Shown: positions 42,192-50,864, counted from the first letter of the stretch. The stretch is 64,000 bases of DNA from an uncultured Acetatifactor sp. (GCA_910584865.1 CAJUCE010000007.1:46712-110711), one strand, 5' to 3'. The notes: generated by a model from the sequence alone, not told the origin. Program-made: numbers and translations.

Positions 42192-42352
42192 AGTACTGTC
42201 TTGCGGAAATTCCGGTGAATTCAGCACCCGCTCCCTGTGCCAGTGCTGCGTCGTCATCAGCAGGCGTGTCCGCCGCAGCGCCTCCTTCTTCCTCCCTGTC
42301 CTGACACAAATATCGGGCACTGAATTCACCGTTATTCCCGCAAGGCAGTACT
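42192..42352. mobile_element. MITE-like element with 38-bp terminal inverted repeats
   Basis: The left end (42192-42229, beginning AGTACTGTCTTGCGGAAAT) and right end (42315-42352) are inverted copies over 38 bases with about six mismatches. The element is 161 bp with no coding capacity. A related, inverted and more diverged segment lies just to the left, with 42116-42131 matching 42260-42275 in reverse complement (core GGACACGCCTGC). I could not find a clear target-site duplication. The rest of the 398-bp gap 42042-42439 holds no gene. Confidence 0.6.
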
Positions 42353-42439
42353 AGCCTGTCCAGCGGTCTGCCGCAGCGCGCAAGGAAGTACCCTGAGAGA
42401 CCGAAGAAGCAAAACGGCTTTGGCGCGGCGCTCGCTGCA

Positions 42440-44230
42440 TTACTGCAAATCGGCAGAATTATCCCGGCGGTATATCCGGATATAGCTTCCGTCTTCGGCC
42501 TGCGTATAGCCGAAATCTTCTTCAATATAGCGCATCATCCAACTGTCTGGCTCGGCCATCAGATCCCCGTACCAGCAGTCAACGATGATGACATTGGGGG
42601 ATTTTTCGGGATACAATTCCCAATATTCCAGCAGCCTTTCGTCATAGGCAGTGGGATTTACGATGGAAAAATGAGATATTTCCACATCTTTGAACAGATA
42701 CTGTATGGTCCCCAGGCTCATTACCTGGTCTACCATAATCAGGACCCGGTCTCCGTCCTGCAGAAGCGTCTGCCAGTCTTCATAGTCCTGATTATAGATA
42801 TAAGCGCCCATATAGGTAGAGATGGTTCCGGCAGCCGGGCCCTTTTTCAGGATGCCGCCGCTTTGAAGTACATTGTTATAGCCGACTCCGGAGCGCAGGC
42901 TGTAGCCCTTGCCGAAGATGGCAGTCAGACACCAGACGGTCAGGGCGGCCATAACCCACTTATGCCCGGAAGGGGGCGCGTCTGTTCTGCGGCAGGCAAA
43001 AAGCAGCAGAACCGCCCCGAAGAATGCGGCGGGCATGGCATGGGGCACAGAGGTGGCCAGATTCAGATCAGTCAGATAAACCACTGCCAGAAGCGAGAGC
43101 AGGGCGCCCAGCATCAGGCAGCGGAGCAAAGTGATTTTCTGCAGAGCGCTTTCTTTTACATTCTTTTTCGAACATGCCCAGAGTCCGGCCAGGGCAAAGC
43201 CGATCAGGTGGATCTGCATCATTTCATATCCCTGTCTGAGTATTACCCAGTAAAATACTTCTACTCCGCAGGAGAGCATGGCAGCCAGAGAGAAGAACAT
43301 TTCCCGCCTAAGATTTCTCCATTTGCAGATACCGGCGGAGAGCGCCAGACAGCCGGCCCACAGGGCAGCCAGATACAGGGCGTCCCTCAGCAAGGCAGCC
43401 AGTTTATCATGCAAAGTCAGGGAATGGGTCACATCTCCGGTCAGGATATGAGAAAGGGTGGTGATGAGTTCCGAAGGGGAGGTGTAAGTAAATAGCATAG
43501 CCAGATATCCTGCGCCGCATAATACGCAAATGAGGGTGAAAAGCCCCACATCCTGCCAGCCGGTTTTTCCGGAGAGCCTGATAAGGAGAAACAGGGCAAA
43601 GGGAAACAGAATCAGGCAGGAGGGATAGGAGAGGATATTCAGCACCAGAGCCAGGGCGGCCAGAATCAGATAGCGCCGTCTGTTTTTGCGCGGGAACGTA
43701 TGCGGAGGTTTGCCCCCGGCAGGGCATGCAGGCTGCGCGGCGGGCAACGGGAAGGACCCTTTCGCCTGCGTATCCGGCGCATAATAGCGCAGCAGGAACA
43801 GGGAAAAGAGGGTGTAGAACCAGACCTGCATAATCCCGAATTCCGGCAGGATGATTTGCTTGGGGATGGTATTGAAATAAATCAGCGCCAGGAGCCATGC
43901 CTCCTTTTGCGCAAGGATAGACCTCAATGTTCGATACAGATAGATTGAGACCCCCAGATGGATCAGCGTGCCGCACAGGCGCAGCCAGAGTACGATGCCA
44001 GTGGTGCCGAACAGAGCCAGCCATGGCTTCATTATAATCGTACACAAAAAAGCGGAAGACTGATGGGGCTCCCACATATCCAGAAAGAGCCGGTCTCCTC
44101 GGGCATTTCGGTAGGACATCACAAGCTGATATTCCTCATCCAGGCCGAAGGCGAAGAAAATCATCTTCAGAGCGGCCAGGGCACTTAAAAAGAGCAGCAG
44201 AAGATGCCATTTATTCAGCTTATGCTTCAT
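42440..44230 (-). CDS. Polytopic membrane protein, GT-C glycosyltransferase-like
   Basis: 596 residues with about ten to twelve membrane helices. The first loop after helix one carries FGLDEEYQLVMSYRNARGD, with an acidic pair where GT-C enzymes (ArnT/PMT type) place their catalytic Asp/Glu. The C-terminal ~130 residues form a soluble extracellular domain (DGDRVLIMVDQVMSLGTIQY; NVIIVDCWYGDLMAEPDSW). The start at 44230 has AAGGAG eight bases upstream and overlaps the end of the GT2 gene by 11 bases. In GtrABC-type systems the third gene is exactly such a membrane glycosyltransferase. The specific sugar is unknown. Confidence 0.7.
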   Translation of the reverse strand: MKHKLNKWHLLLLFLSALAALKMIFFAFGLDEEYQLVMSYRNARGDRLFLDMWEPHQSSAFLCTIIMKPWLALFGTTGIVLWLRLCGTLIHLGVSIYLYRTLRSILAQKEAWLLALIYFNTIPKQIILPEFGIMQVWFYTLFSLFLLRYYAPDTQAKGSFPLPAAQPACPAGGKPPHTFPRKNRRRYLILAALALVLNILSYPSCLILFPFALFLLIRLSGKTGWQDVGLFTLICVLCGAGYLAMLFTYTSPSELITTLSHILTGDVTHSLTLHDKLAALLRDALYLAALWAGCLALSAGICKWRNLRREMFFSLAAMLSCGVEVFYWVILRQGYEMMQIHLIGFALAGLWACSKKNVKESALQKITLLRCLMLGALLSLLAVVYLTDLNLATSVPHAMPAAFFGAVLLLFACRRTDAPPSGHKWVMAALTVWCLTAIFGKGYSLRSGVGYNNVLQSGGILKKGPAAGTISTYMGAYIYNQDYEDWQTLLQDGDRVLIMVDQVMSLGTIQYLFKDVEISHFSIVNPTAYDERLLEYWELYPEKSPNVIIVDCWYGDLMAEPDSWMMRYIEEDFGYTQAEDGSYIRIYRRDNSADLQ

Positions 44231-45170
44231 CCCGGTTCTCCTTTGCAAGGGGCTCCGCAACCTCATCCACAATATAGGGAGGGCGCGTTCTGGCGGCGTC
44301 CAGCGTGCGCCAGATATATTCGCCCAGGATGCCAAGCATCAGCATAATCACGCCTGACGCGCATAAAACCACGCACATCAAAGACGCCCAGCCCACAATG
44401 GGTGTGCCTTTGGTAAACTTTTCCACCATCACGCTGACTAAAAGAACGGCAGCCAATATATTGAACAGAATACCCAGCCCGGACATAAAACGGAGAGGGA
44501 AATAGGAGAAACTCATCACGGAATCCATGACCAGCTTTACCTTTTTGGAGAGGGTCCAACGGGATTTCCCGACTTCTCTGTCCTGCCTTACGAAATAAAT
44601 CATATCCGTCTGGAATCCGGCCCACAATACCTGGAGGGTTAGGGATGAATTTTTCTCGTCCAGCCGCTCCAGCACTTCGATGACCTTCCGGTCTACCAGA
44701 TAGCAGTCGCAGCCGCCCACAGGCATATTTTTGTTGACGATCTTCCGGATCAGGGCATAGTAGAGATTGGCGAAAAAGACCTTTACCGGGTTCTCTTTCC
44801 GCTCCTTCCGCACAGCCAGAACCACCTTATTTCCCTGTTTCCAGCTGTCGTACATCTCCAGAATAATGCGGGAATCCTCCTGCAGATCAGCCTGTTTGGT
44901 GACGGCACAGTCTCCGCTGCAGGCACTCAGGCCGGCAAGAAGGGCGGCATGTTCTCCGAAATTGCGGGACAGCTTCACCAGCTTAATATGAGAATCCCGC
45001 TCCCGCAGGCGGTTCATCACCTGCCAGGAGTCGTCCCCGGAGCCGTCGTCTACCATTACGATTTCATAGTCTCCCAGCTGCGGCAGAATTTTCTTCTTCA
45101 TGTCCTCATAGAGGAGTTCCAATGTATCCGCATTGTAATATACGGGCACAATAATCGATATTTTGCTCAT
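44220..45170 (-). CDS. GtrB-like polyprenyl-phosphate glycosyltransferase (GT2)
   Basis: 316 residues. A GT2 nucleotide-sugar domain starts ISIIVPVYYNADTLELLYED and contains MVDDGSGDDSWQVM and KLSRNFGEHAALLAGL. The metal motif, usually DADLQ, reads QADLQEDS. Two C-terminal membrane helices follow (LGILFNILAAVLLVSVMV; VVLCASGVIMLMLGILGEY), with the typical RVREVGKSRW-like QDREVGKSRWTLSKKVKL. It would move a sugar from a nucleotide to undecaprenyl phosphate inside the membrane. It overlaps the cupin gene by four bases at its start and the GT-C gene at its end. Confidence 0.88.
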   Translation of the reverse strand: MSKISIIVPVYYNADTLELLYEDMKKKILPQLGDYEIVMVDDGSGDDSWQVMNRLRERDSHIKLVKLSRNFGEHAALLAGLSACSGDCAVTKQADLQEDSRIILEMYDSWKQGNKVVLAVRKERKENPVKVFFANLYYALIRKIVNKNMPVGGCDCYLVDRKVIEVLERLDEKNSSLTLQVLWAGFQTDMIYFVRQDREVGKSRWTLSKKVKLVMDSVMSFSYFPLRFMSGLGILFNILAAVLLVSVMVEKFTKGTPIVGWASLMCVVLCASGVIMLMLGILGEYIWRTLDAARTRPPYIVDEVAEPLAKENRDEA

Positions 45171-45580
45171 TTCCCCACCATTTCCAGATAAGTTTTGTAA
45201 TCACGAATATATTCATTCGGGTCATAATGCTCATTGGACAGTACCAGCAATACGGAATCCGGAGAAAAATCATACATTTCCTTCCAGACCATGGACTTCA
45301 GATACAGCCCCATCCGCGGCCGGTTCAGTTCCAGAATACGCTGCTCATGCCCGTTGTCCACCTTTACTTTGCTGGTGCCGGATACATTGATCATCACAAA
45401 TTCCGACCGCAGATTGGCATGGCTTCCGCGGACAACCTCCGTGTCGGAACCGTAGATATAAAAAATTCGTTTGATATCAAAAGGAATCGCCTGGCCGCCT
45501 TCCACTACAACCAGATTGCCTCTTTCGTCACCCAGATCCGGGAAATCCAGAATCTGAATCTGTTCTTCCAGTTTTTCCAT
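45167..45580 (-). CDS. Sugar 3,4-ketoisomerase (FdtA/QdtA family cupin)
   Basis: 137 residues, a single WxcM/FdtA-type cupin. Motifs are FPDLGDERGNLVVVEGGQ, IPFDIKRIFYIYG, VRGSHANLRSEFVMINVSG and VLLVLSNEHYDPNEYIRDY. Enzymes of this family convert dTDP-4-keto-6-deoxyglucose into a 3-keto isomer (for dTDP-Fuc3NAc or Qui3NAc). The DegT-type aminotransferase directly upstream is the expected next enzyme. Homologues usually carry R..H.H; here the segment reads RGSHANLR. The product configuration is not predictable. Confidence 0.88.
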   Translation of the reverse strand: MEKLEEQIQILDFPDLGDERGNLVVVEGGQAIPFDIKRIFYIYGSDTEVVRGSHANLRSEFVMINVSGTSKVKVDNGHEQRILELNRPRMGLYLKSMVWKEMYDFSPDSVLLVLSNEHYDPNEYIRDYKTYLEMVGK

Positions 45581-45596
45581 GGTTTGCTCCGTCTTC

Positions 45597-46691
45597 TTAT
45601 ATAAATGAATTGATACAGTCTATGGTTACTTCCAGTTCCGCCTCGGTCATTCCTGTATAGAAAGGGAGGGAGAGCACGGTGTCGGCATAGTTTTCCGTAA
45701 TCGGGAGATCTCCTTTTACGTATCCCAGATCCCGGTAGGCCTGGGACAGATGCGGCGGAATGGGATAGTGGATCAGGGTACCGATTCCTTTGCTGTCCAG
45801 CCAGGCAGTCAGTTCGCTGCGCCTTTTGGTGCGGACGACATATTGGTGCCATACGGAATCCGTATCCGGACGCTGTGCGGGCAGGATCAGGTTTTTCTGG
45901 TGCAGCCCGCGACTGTAGCGCTCTGCCAGCTGTCTGCGTTCGTCTGTGATTTCCTGCATATGGGTCAGCCTGACATTCAGGAGACCAGCCTGCAGCTCGT
46001 CCAGCCTGGAATTTGCCCCGACTACCTTGTTGTAATAACGTTTTTCACTGCCGTAATTTCGAAATACCCGCGCATCTCCTGCCAGATCGGGGGAACCTGT
46101 CACAATCGCGCCCGCATCCCCGAAGGCGCCGAGATTTTTGGAGGGATAGAAGGAAAAGCATCCCACATCTCCAAAGGTGCCTGTCATCTGCCCCTTGTAA
46201 AGCGCTCCGTGTGACTGGGCGCAGTCTTCGATGAGTTTCAGGTGATGTTTTTGGCATATGCGGGTAATTTTGTCCATATCTGCCACATGGCCATAGAGAT
46301 GAACCACCATGACGGCTTTGGTTCTGTCCGTAATCTTTTCTTCTATTTTATCCGCATCAATCTGGTAATAGGCGTCCGGCTCTACAAAGACCGGGGTAGC
46401 GCCGTTGATGGTGATTCCCATGACGCTGGCGATATAAGTATTGCCCTGAACGAGGACTTCGTCGCCGGGGCCGATACCCAGCAGCCTCACGGCAATCCAG
46501 AGGGCGTCCAGTCCGCTGGCCAGTCCCACACAGTAGCCGGCGCCTGTGTAGGAAGCAAAACGTTCCTCAAAGGTCTGTACTTCCTTTCCCAGTACGTACC
46601 AGCCTGACCGGAGTACGGATAGAGCCTTTTCTTCGAATTCCTTCTGATATTTCAAATAACCGTAGTCCATACGGTTCGGCATGATTTTCAT
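45597..46691 (-). CDS. DegT/DnrJ/EryC1/StrS sugar aminotransferase (FdtB/QdtB-like)
   Basis: 364 residues, PLP-dependent. It has SGWYVLGKEVQTFEERFA, YCVGLASGLDALWIAVRLLG, DCAQSHGALYKGQMTGTFGD and the lysine site FSFYPSKNLGAFGDAGAI. With the FdtA-type isomerase downstream it would aminate the 3-keto sugar nucleotide. The start at 46691 (MKIMPNRMD) has AGGAAG nine bases upstream; an in-frame ATG 30 bases earlier has none. The acetyltransferase partner (FdtC) and dTDP-glucose genes (rml) are not in this window. Confidence 0.92.
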   Translation of the reverse strand: MKIMPNRMDYGYLKYQKEFEEKALSVLRSGWYVLGKEVQTFEERFASYTGAGYCVGLASGLDALWIAVRLLGIGPGDEVLVQGNTYIASVMGITINGATPVFVEPDAYYQIDADKIEEKITDRTKAVMVVHLYGHVADMDKITRICQKHHLKLIEDCAQSHGALYKGQMTGTFGDVGCFSFYPSKNLGAFGDAGAIVTGSPDLAGDARVFRNYGSEKRYYNKVVGANSRLDELQAGLLNVRLTHMQEITDERRQLAERYSRGLHQKNLILPAQRPDTDSVWHQYVVRTKRRSELTAWLDSKGIGTLIHYPIPPHLSQAYRDLGYVKGDLPITENYADTVLSLPFYTGMTEAELEVTIDCINSFI

Positions 46692-46752
46692 GAGCGTATC
46701 TTCCTGTATCCTTTTATTCATATGCCTATCATAGCATATCTTTTCGGGTTCT

Positions 46753-47217
46753 TCAAGATTTATCGCGGTGTTTGCGGTAAGCCCAGAATTTATTCAGGAG
46801 AAAGTTTAACGGCACCGTCACACACAAATTCAGGAAGGTGGCAATGAAATGAGGGATCCCCAGCAGGCGTTCCTGAATGAAGAGGAGCAGCCCCATCAAA
46901 ACCAGCTCTGTCAGGGCATAGGAGGCATAGACCTTCGCCAATGCCTGATACCAGGGCTGACGTGATTCCTCCTGCCGGAATACAAAACGGCTGTTCAGCA
47001 GGAAGGAAACCAGCACCGTAATCAGAAAGGAGACAAAATTGCTGATCTGTTCATGAAGATGCAGGGCATAGTAGCAGGTATTGGTGATGAGGTAGGACAA
47101 TATGGTATTGACGGCGCCTACCATGCCGAATTTCAGAAATTGAATCAGGGGGGGAGGTAATTTTTCCAGTAGTTTTTGGGCTTTCGCGCGCAGTCCGTTT
47201 TTCGCTCCGGTATGCAT
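46753..47217 (-). CDS. GtrA family membrane protein (putative flippase)
   Basis: 154 residues with four membrane helices. The GtrA signature FLKFGMVGAVNTILSYLIT opens the domain, and it ends NFLLNKFWAYRKHRDKS. GtrA is thought to flip undecaprenyl-phosphate-linked sugar across the membrane. It is the first gene of a minus-strand operon of five that ends with a GT-C-like transferase, giving a complete set for adding a side-branch sugar to a surface polymer. AAAGGAA lies about 11 bases upstream. No convincing promoter is visible in the gap above. Confidence 0.9.
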   Translation of the reverse strand: MHTGAKNGLRAKAQKLLEKLPPPLIQFLKFGMVGAVNTILSYLITNTCYYALHLHEQISNFVSFLITVLVSFLLNSRFVFRQEESRQPWYQALAKVYASYALTELVLMGLLLFIQERLLGIPHFIATFLNLCVTVPLNFLLNKFWAYRKHRDKS

Positions 47218-47552
47218 ATCGGCCTGTTCCTTTCTTAATGTCCGTGTAGTAATGTTAAATAGATTATGCCCAGTTTATCATGTCTGAGCGCATTCGTCCA
47301 TAGAAAATCTGCAATGGTTGCAGGAAAGACTGCAGGAAACGTTACTGTTTTCGCCGGGTGGGAAGCATTGCCGTTTCGGAGTTTCCGTGCATCTGCTGCG
47401 GTGCATGGCTTGAAGAGGAAGAATCAAAAGCCGCCTTCGTGAATTCTGCCAAAGCTTAACTTCCGGATCCAGGAGTATATGGGCGATATGCTTTTTTAAT
47501 AACGTATCACGACAAAATTTTTGGGTGAAAACGAGAAAATAGATTTGGGGTA

Positions 47553-47581
47553 TTGCAATTTGAGAAAAAGTAGAGTATTTT
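47553..47581 (+). promoter_or_regulatory. Promoter of glutamine synthetase
   Basis: TTGCAA (47553-47558), 17 bases, TATTTT (47576-47581). The -35 neighbourhood GGGTATTGCA also occurs at the tRNA-Gln promoter. Transcription would start near 47589, giving a leader of about 277 bases. The rest of the gap 47218-47552 shows no gene. Confidence 0.6.
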
Positions 47582-47644
47582 AATAAAAACGAAACGTTGG
47601 AGGCAATACAGACGTTTTTGTACATCGGTATCGGGTGAACGAGG

Positions 47645-47682
47645 AGGTTCCATAAGTAGCGGGGTTACTTTGGAACTTTTTT
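47645..47682 (+). terminator. Intrinsic terminator inside the glutamine synthetase leader
   Basis: A hairpin with GTTCCA / TGGAAC plus an inner AAGTA / TACTT stem is followed by TTTTTT. It lies about 60 bases downstream of the likely start site and 180 bases before the coding region, so it may act as an attenuator. An upstream stem AAAAACG / CGTTTTT (about 47583-47619) could compete or cooperate. Confidence 0.75.
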
Positions 47683-47688
47683 GTGTTG

Positions 47689-47751
47689 GAGGAAAGTCTG
47701 TCGCCAGACGGACATGGAATCAATAAGGTGCCGAAGATACTATTTTATGCG
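47689..47751 (+). repeat. Third copy of the dispersed terminator-bearing repeat
   Basis: Shares AGGAAAGTCTGTCGCCAGAC, GGACATGGAATCA and AAGGTGCCGAAG with the copies at 6897-7044. The terminal hairpin here is decayed (GTGCCGAAGATAC, then TATTTTATGC), so this copy probably no longer terminates. Confidence 0.75.
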
Positions 47752-47865
47752 CAGGTCTTAGGAAGTGCCGGAAAGCCACGGATGCATTGTGGACACTTCC
47801 CCGGGACCGGAATGCCGATGGTGGAGCCGGTGTTCCCATTTGAGAGAAAGGGAGAGGAAGAGAAA

Positions 47866-49977
47866 ATGAGTGAAGTATTGAATGTGGAAGAGATTTTTGC
47901 CAGTAAGGTCTTTACTTTCGGTAAAATGAAGGAGAGGCTGCCGAAAAGCGTATACAGAGAAGTCAGGAAGATTATGGATCAGGGCGGGGAGCTGTCTCTG
48001 GCGGCCGCCGATGTGGTGGCGAAAGCCATGAAGGACTGGGCAGTGGAAAACGGAGCGACACACTATACCCACTGGTTTCAGCCTCTGACCGGCATCACGG
48101 CGGAGAAACATGACGCTTTTGTGACACATCCGGATGAAGACGGCAAGATGATAATGGAATTCTCCGGCAAGGAGCTGATCAAAGGAGAGCCGGATGCCTC
48201 TTCCTTCCCTTCCGGAGGGTTGCGTGCTACGTTTGAAGCAAGGGGTTATACGGCGTGGGATATTACTTCTCCGGCATTCCTGAAACAGGATGCCACGGGG
48301 GTTATCCTCTGCATCCCTACGGCGTTTTGTTCCTATACGGGGGAGGCACTGGACAAAAAGACGCCGCTCCTCCGTTCCATGGAGGCCATCAGCGAGCAGG
48401 CGCTGCGCATTGTCCGTCTGTTCGGAAATACCGCAGCGACGAAGGTGGTAGCCAGTGTGGGGCCGGAGCAGGAATACTTTCTGGTGGACAGAGAGAAGTA
48501 TTTACAGCGTGATGATTTGATTTTTGCAGGACGTACCCTGTTCGGGGCGCCGGCGCCGAAGGGACAGGAGCTGGAGGATCATTACTTCGGTACCATCCGG
48601 GAGCGAGTGGGTTCTTATATGAAAGATCTCAATGTAGAGTTGTGGAAGCTGGGAGTAACTGCCAGGACCCAGCACAACGAGGTTGCGCCTGCGCAGCATG
48701 AACTGGCTCCGGTGTATGAGACGGCCAATATTGCGGTAGATCACAATCAGCTGGTCATGGAGACCATGAAAAAGGTAGCGGGCCGCCATGGGATGACCTG
48801 CCTGCTGCATGAGAAGCCGTTCGCCGGTGTGAACGGTTCGGGCAAACATAATAACTGGTCCCTGGGAACCGACAACGGTGTAAACCTGCTGGATCCCGGA
48901 GAAACCCCCAACGAAAATATTCAGTTCCTGCTGGTGCTGGCCTGCATCATCAAGGCTGTGGACACCCATGCGGATCTGCTGCGTCAGAGCGCGGCGGATG
49001 TGGGAAATGATCACAGACTCGGCGCAAACGAAGCGCCGCCTGCCATTATTTCCATCTTCCTGGGAGAGCAGCTGGAGGATGTGGTCAAGCAGCTGGTAGA
49101 GACGGGGGAAGCATCCCACTGTCTGGAAGGCGGCAAGCTGGAGACAGGGGTTTCCACATTGCCGGATTTGGAGAAGGATGCCACAGACCGCAACAGAACT
49201 TCGCCATTCGCTTTTACCGGCAATAAATTCGAGTTCCGGATGGTGGGAAGCGCGGATTCCATTGCAAGTCCCAATACCACCCTGAACGCCATTGTGGCGG
49301 AGGCCTTCTGTGAAGCGGCGGACGTTTTGGAAAAGGCGGAAGATTTCGAACTGGCGGTGCATGATCTGATCAAGGAATACCTGGGAAAGCATCAGAGGAT
49401 TATCTTCAACGGGGACGGCTATTCGCCGGACTGGGTGAGGGAAGCAGCCAGACGCGGATTGCCCAATATCAAATCCATGGTGGAGGCTGCGTCTACGCTG
49501 ACTACAGAGAAAGCGGTAAAACTGTTCGAGAAGTTCGGCATTTTTACAAGGATAGAATTGGAGTCCCGCGAAGAAATCATCTATGAAAAGTATGCAAAAA
49601 CCATCAATATCGAGGCCAATACCATGATCGACATGGCAGGAAAGAAATATATTCCGGCCGTCATGAAATATACGAAGTCGCTGGCCGATACCGTGATTGC
49701 CGTGAGAGAGGCCGGCGGGGATGCATCTGTGCAGGCCGAACTGCTGCGGGAAGTGAGCGGCTATCTGGCTGCGGCCAGAGCAGCCATGGTGAAATTGAGT
49801 GAGGTCATTGCCAGGGCAGGAGCCATGTCCGAAGCCAGAGAGCAAGCATTCTTCTATAAAGATACCGTTATGGATGCCATGGCCAGGCTGCGCGCTCCCA
49901 TAGATGAGCTGGAGAAGATTGTCGACAAGGAGATTTGGCCGGTGCCCGGATATGGTGAACTGACGTTTGAGGTATAA
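47866..49977 (+). CDS. glnN: Glutamine synthetase type III
   Basis: 703 residues, the large GSIII form of Bacteroides and Clostridia. Conserved segments are THYTHWFQPLTGITAEKHDAF (split over two motifs), FPSGGLRATFEARGYTAWD, VGPEQEYFLVD, RTQHNEVAPAQHELAPVYE, LHEKPFAGVNGSGKHNNWS and GNKFEFRMVGSADS, which contain metal and ammonium ligands. The start at 47866 (MSEVLNVEEI) has GAGAGGAAG upstream. The open frame extends back to a TTG at 47683 through the repeat element and is not likely translated. It assimilates ammonia into glutamine. A tRNA-Gln gene follows. Confidence 0.97.
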   Translation: MSEVLNVEEIFASKVFTFGKMKERLPKSVYREVRKIMDQGGELSLAAADVVAKAMKDWAVENGATHYTHWFQPLTGITAEKHDAFVTHPDEDGKMIMEFSGKELIKGEPDASSFPSGGLRATFEARGYTAWDITSPAFLKQDATGVILCIPTAFCSYTGEALDKKTPLLRSMEAISEQALRIVRLFGNTAATKVVASVGPEQEYFLVDREKYLQRDDLIFAGRTLFGAPAPKGQELEDHYFGTIRERVGSYMKDLNVELWKLGVTARTQHNEVAPAQHELAPVYETANIAVDHNQLVMETMKKVAGRHGMTCLLHEKPFAGVNGSGKHNNWSLGTDNGVNLLDPGETPNENIQFLLVLACIIKAVDTHADLLRQSAADVGNDHRLGANEAPPAIISIFLGEQLEDVVKQLVETGEASHCLEGGKLETGVSTLPDLEKDATDRNRTSPFAFTGNKFEFRMVGSADSIASPNTTLNAIVAEAFCEAADVLEKAEDFELAVHDLIKEYLGKHQRIIFNGDGYSPDWVREAARRGLPNIKSMVEAASTLTTEKAVKLFEKFGIFTRIELESREEIIYEKYAKTINIEANTMIDMAGKKYIPAVMKYTKSLADTVIAVREAGGDASVQAELLREVSGYLAAARAAMVKLSEVIARAGAMSEAREQAFFYKDTVMDAMARLRAPIDELEKIVDKEIWPVPGYGELTFEV

Positions 49978-50061
49978 TGTTGACAGAGAAGGACACCTGG
50001 TCAACTTCTGATTCCATATGCGCACGGAATATTGTATAATCAGACAATGTCATCCTGTGAT

Positions 50062-50096
50062 CAGCCCGCTTTTGCAGAGAAACGGACTGCGGGCTG
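50062..50096 (+). terminator. Candidate terminator hairpin after glutamine synthetase
   Basis: Perfect 8-bp arms CAGCCCGC and GCGGGCTG around a 19-base loop. No T-run follows, so termination is uncertain. Confidence 0.45.
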
Positions 50097-50202
50097 TATC
50101 CCGGGATTATGTATACTGTTTGATTTATGCCGAACAAAAAACAGTTTAAATGTAATTTTAAAATAGTTAATACAAAAAATTGAAAAAAATATGAATAGGG
50201 TA

Positions 50203-50230
50203 TTGCATTTTGGAAACACTTCGTGTATAA
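50203..50230 (+). promoter_or_regulatory. Promoter of tRNA-Gln
   Basis: TTGCAT (50203-50208), 16 bases, TATAAT (50225-50230), with the tRNA starting 20 bases later. Confidence 0.75.
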
Positions 50231-50249
50231 TAAGTCAAGTGATGTGGCA

Positions 50250-50322
50250 TAGGGCTATCGCCAAACGGTAAGGCAACGGACTCTGACTCCGTCATTTCAA
50301 GGTTCGAATCCTTGTAGCCCTG
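50250..50322 (+). tRNA. tRNA-Gln (anticodon CTG)
   Basis: A complete cloverleaf of 73 bases without encoded CCA. Acceptor AGGGCTA pairs with TAGCCCT; the anticodon stem ACGGA / TCCGT encloses the loop CTCTGAC, giving anticodon CTG. The T arm reads AAGGTTCGAATCCTT. It has its own promoter and terminator and follows the glutamine synthetase gene. Confidence 0.96.
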
Positions 50323-50331
50323 CTATAAATC

Positions 50332-50362
50332 CCCCGGTGGAGAGATTCGCCGGGGTGTTTTT
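50332..50362 (+). terminator. Terminator after tRNA-Gln
   Basis: Arms CCCCGGTG and CGCCGGGG (one G-T pair) followed by TGTTTTT. Confidence 0.85.
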
Positions 50363-50864
50363 GTGCAGTAAAATCAAGGGTTTGCGGGATTCTGGTATTT
50401 TAAGGCAAGGGAAAGCGCAGATTATGCGCGTTATCGAAATCAGGAAGATTTTCCTGCTTTTTCCTGCAAAATCCTAACGGATAGATTATTTTATAGATTA
50501 TTGTCAAATGATGGTCAGAGCCTAATTTATGTGGGTTTAATGGTTTTGGGGCAGACGGAAAAATGGATCGGTTCATTACATTCAAGGAAGCGGAATAGCA
50601 GGAGAAAAAGGTTGAGTTGTTGTTTTCCTGTAAATTTTACGAAATTTTGGATAGACAGGTGGCAAAGAAAAGTGAAAAATGATATACAGAAAGAGTACAG
50701 ATAAGGGAGATGGCATCCAGCTTTATGGTCAGGGATTTGGCTGGCCTGCAGTTGGCATAAAACTTTTGCAGGTGTTTTCTGTACTGATATTTTGATTTTG
50801 TACGGCCGGGAGCAGAATTTATGTAGAGATCTGCACTACAAGACTACAGCGAAAGGATAAGGTA
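50363..50864. other. Gene-poor AT-rich stretch
   Basis: About 500 bases after the tRNA terminator. The only open frames are short, lack ribosome sites and have no protein-like composition. I see no structured RNA or repeat that I can name. Confidence 0.5.

Noticed and set aside
42024..42525. Long open frames around the MITE-like element
   Set aside because: They follow from GC-rich inverted repeats, lack ribosome sites and encode no recognisable domain.
47683..47865. Glutamine synthetase starting at TTG 47683
   Set aside because: The added sequence translates the dispersed repeat element; MSEVLNVEEI at 47866 has a ribosome site and family-like length.
50501..50704. 67-residue plus-strand coding frame after tRNA-Gln
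   Set aside because: No ribosome site, odd composition and no protein-like pattern.
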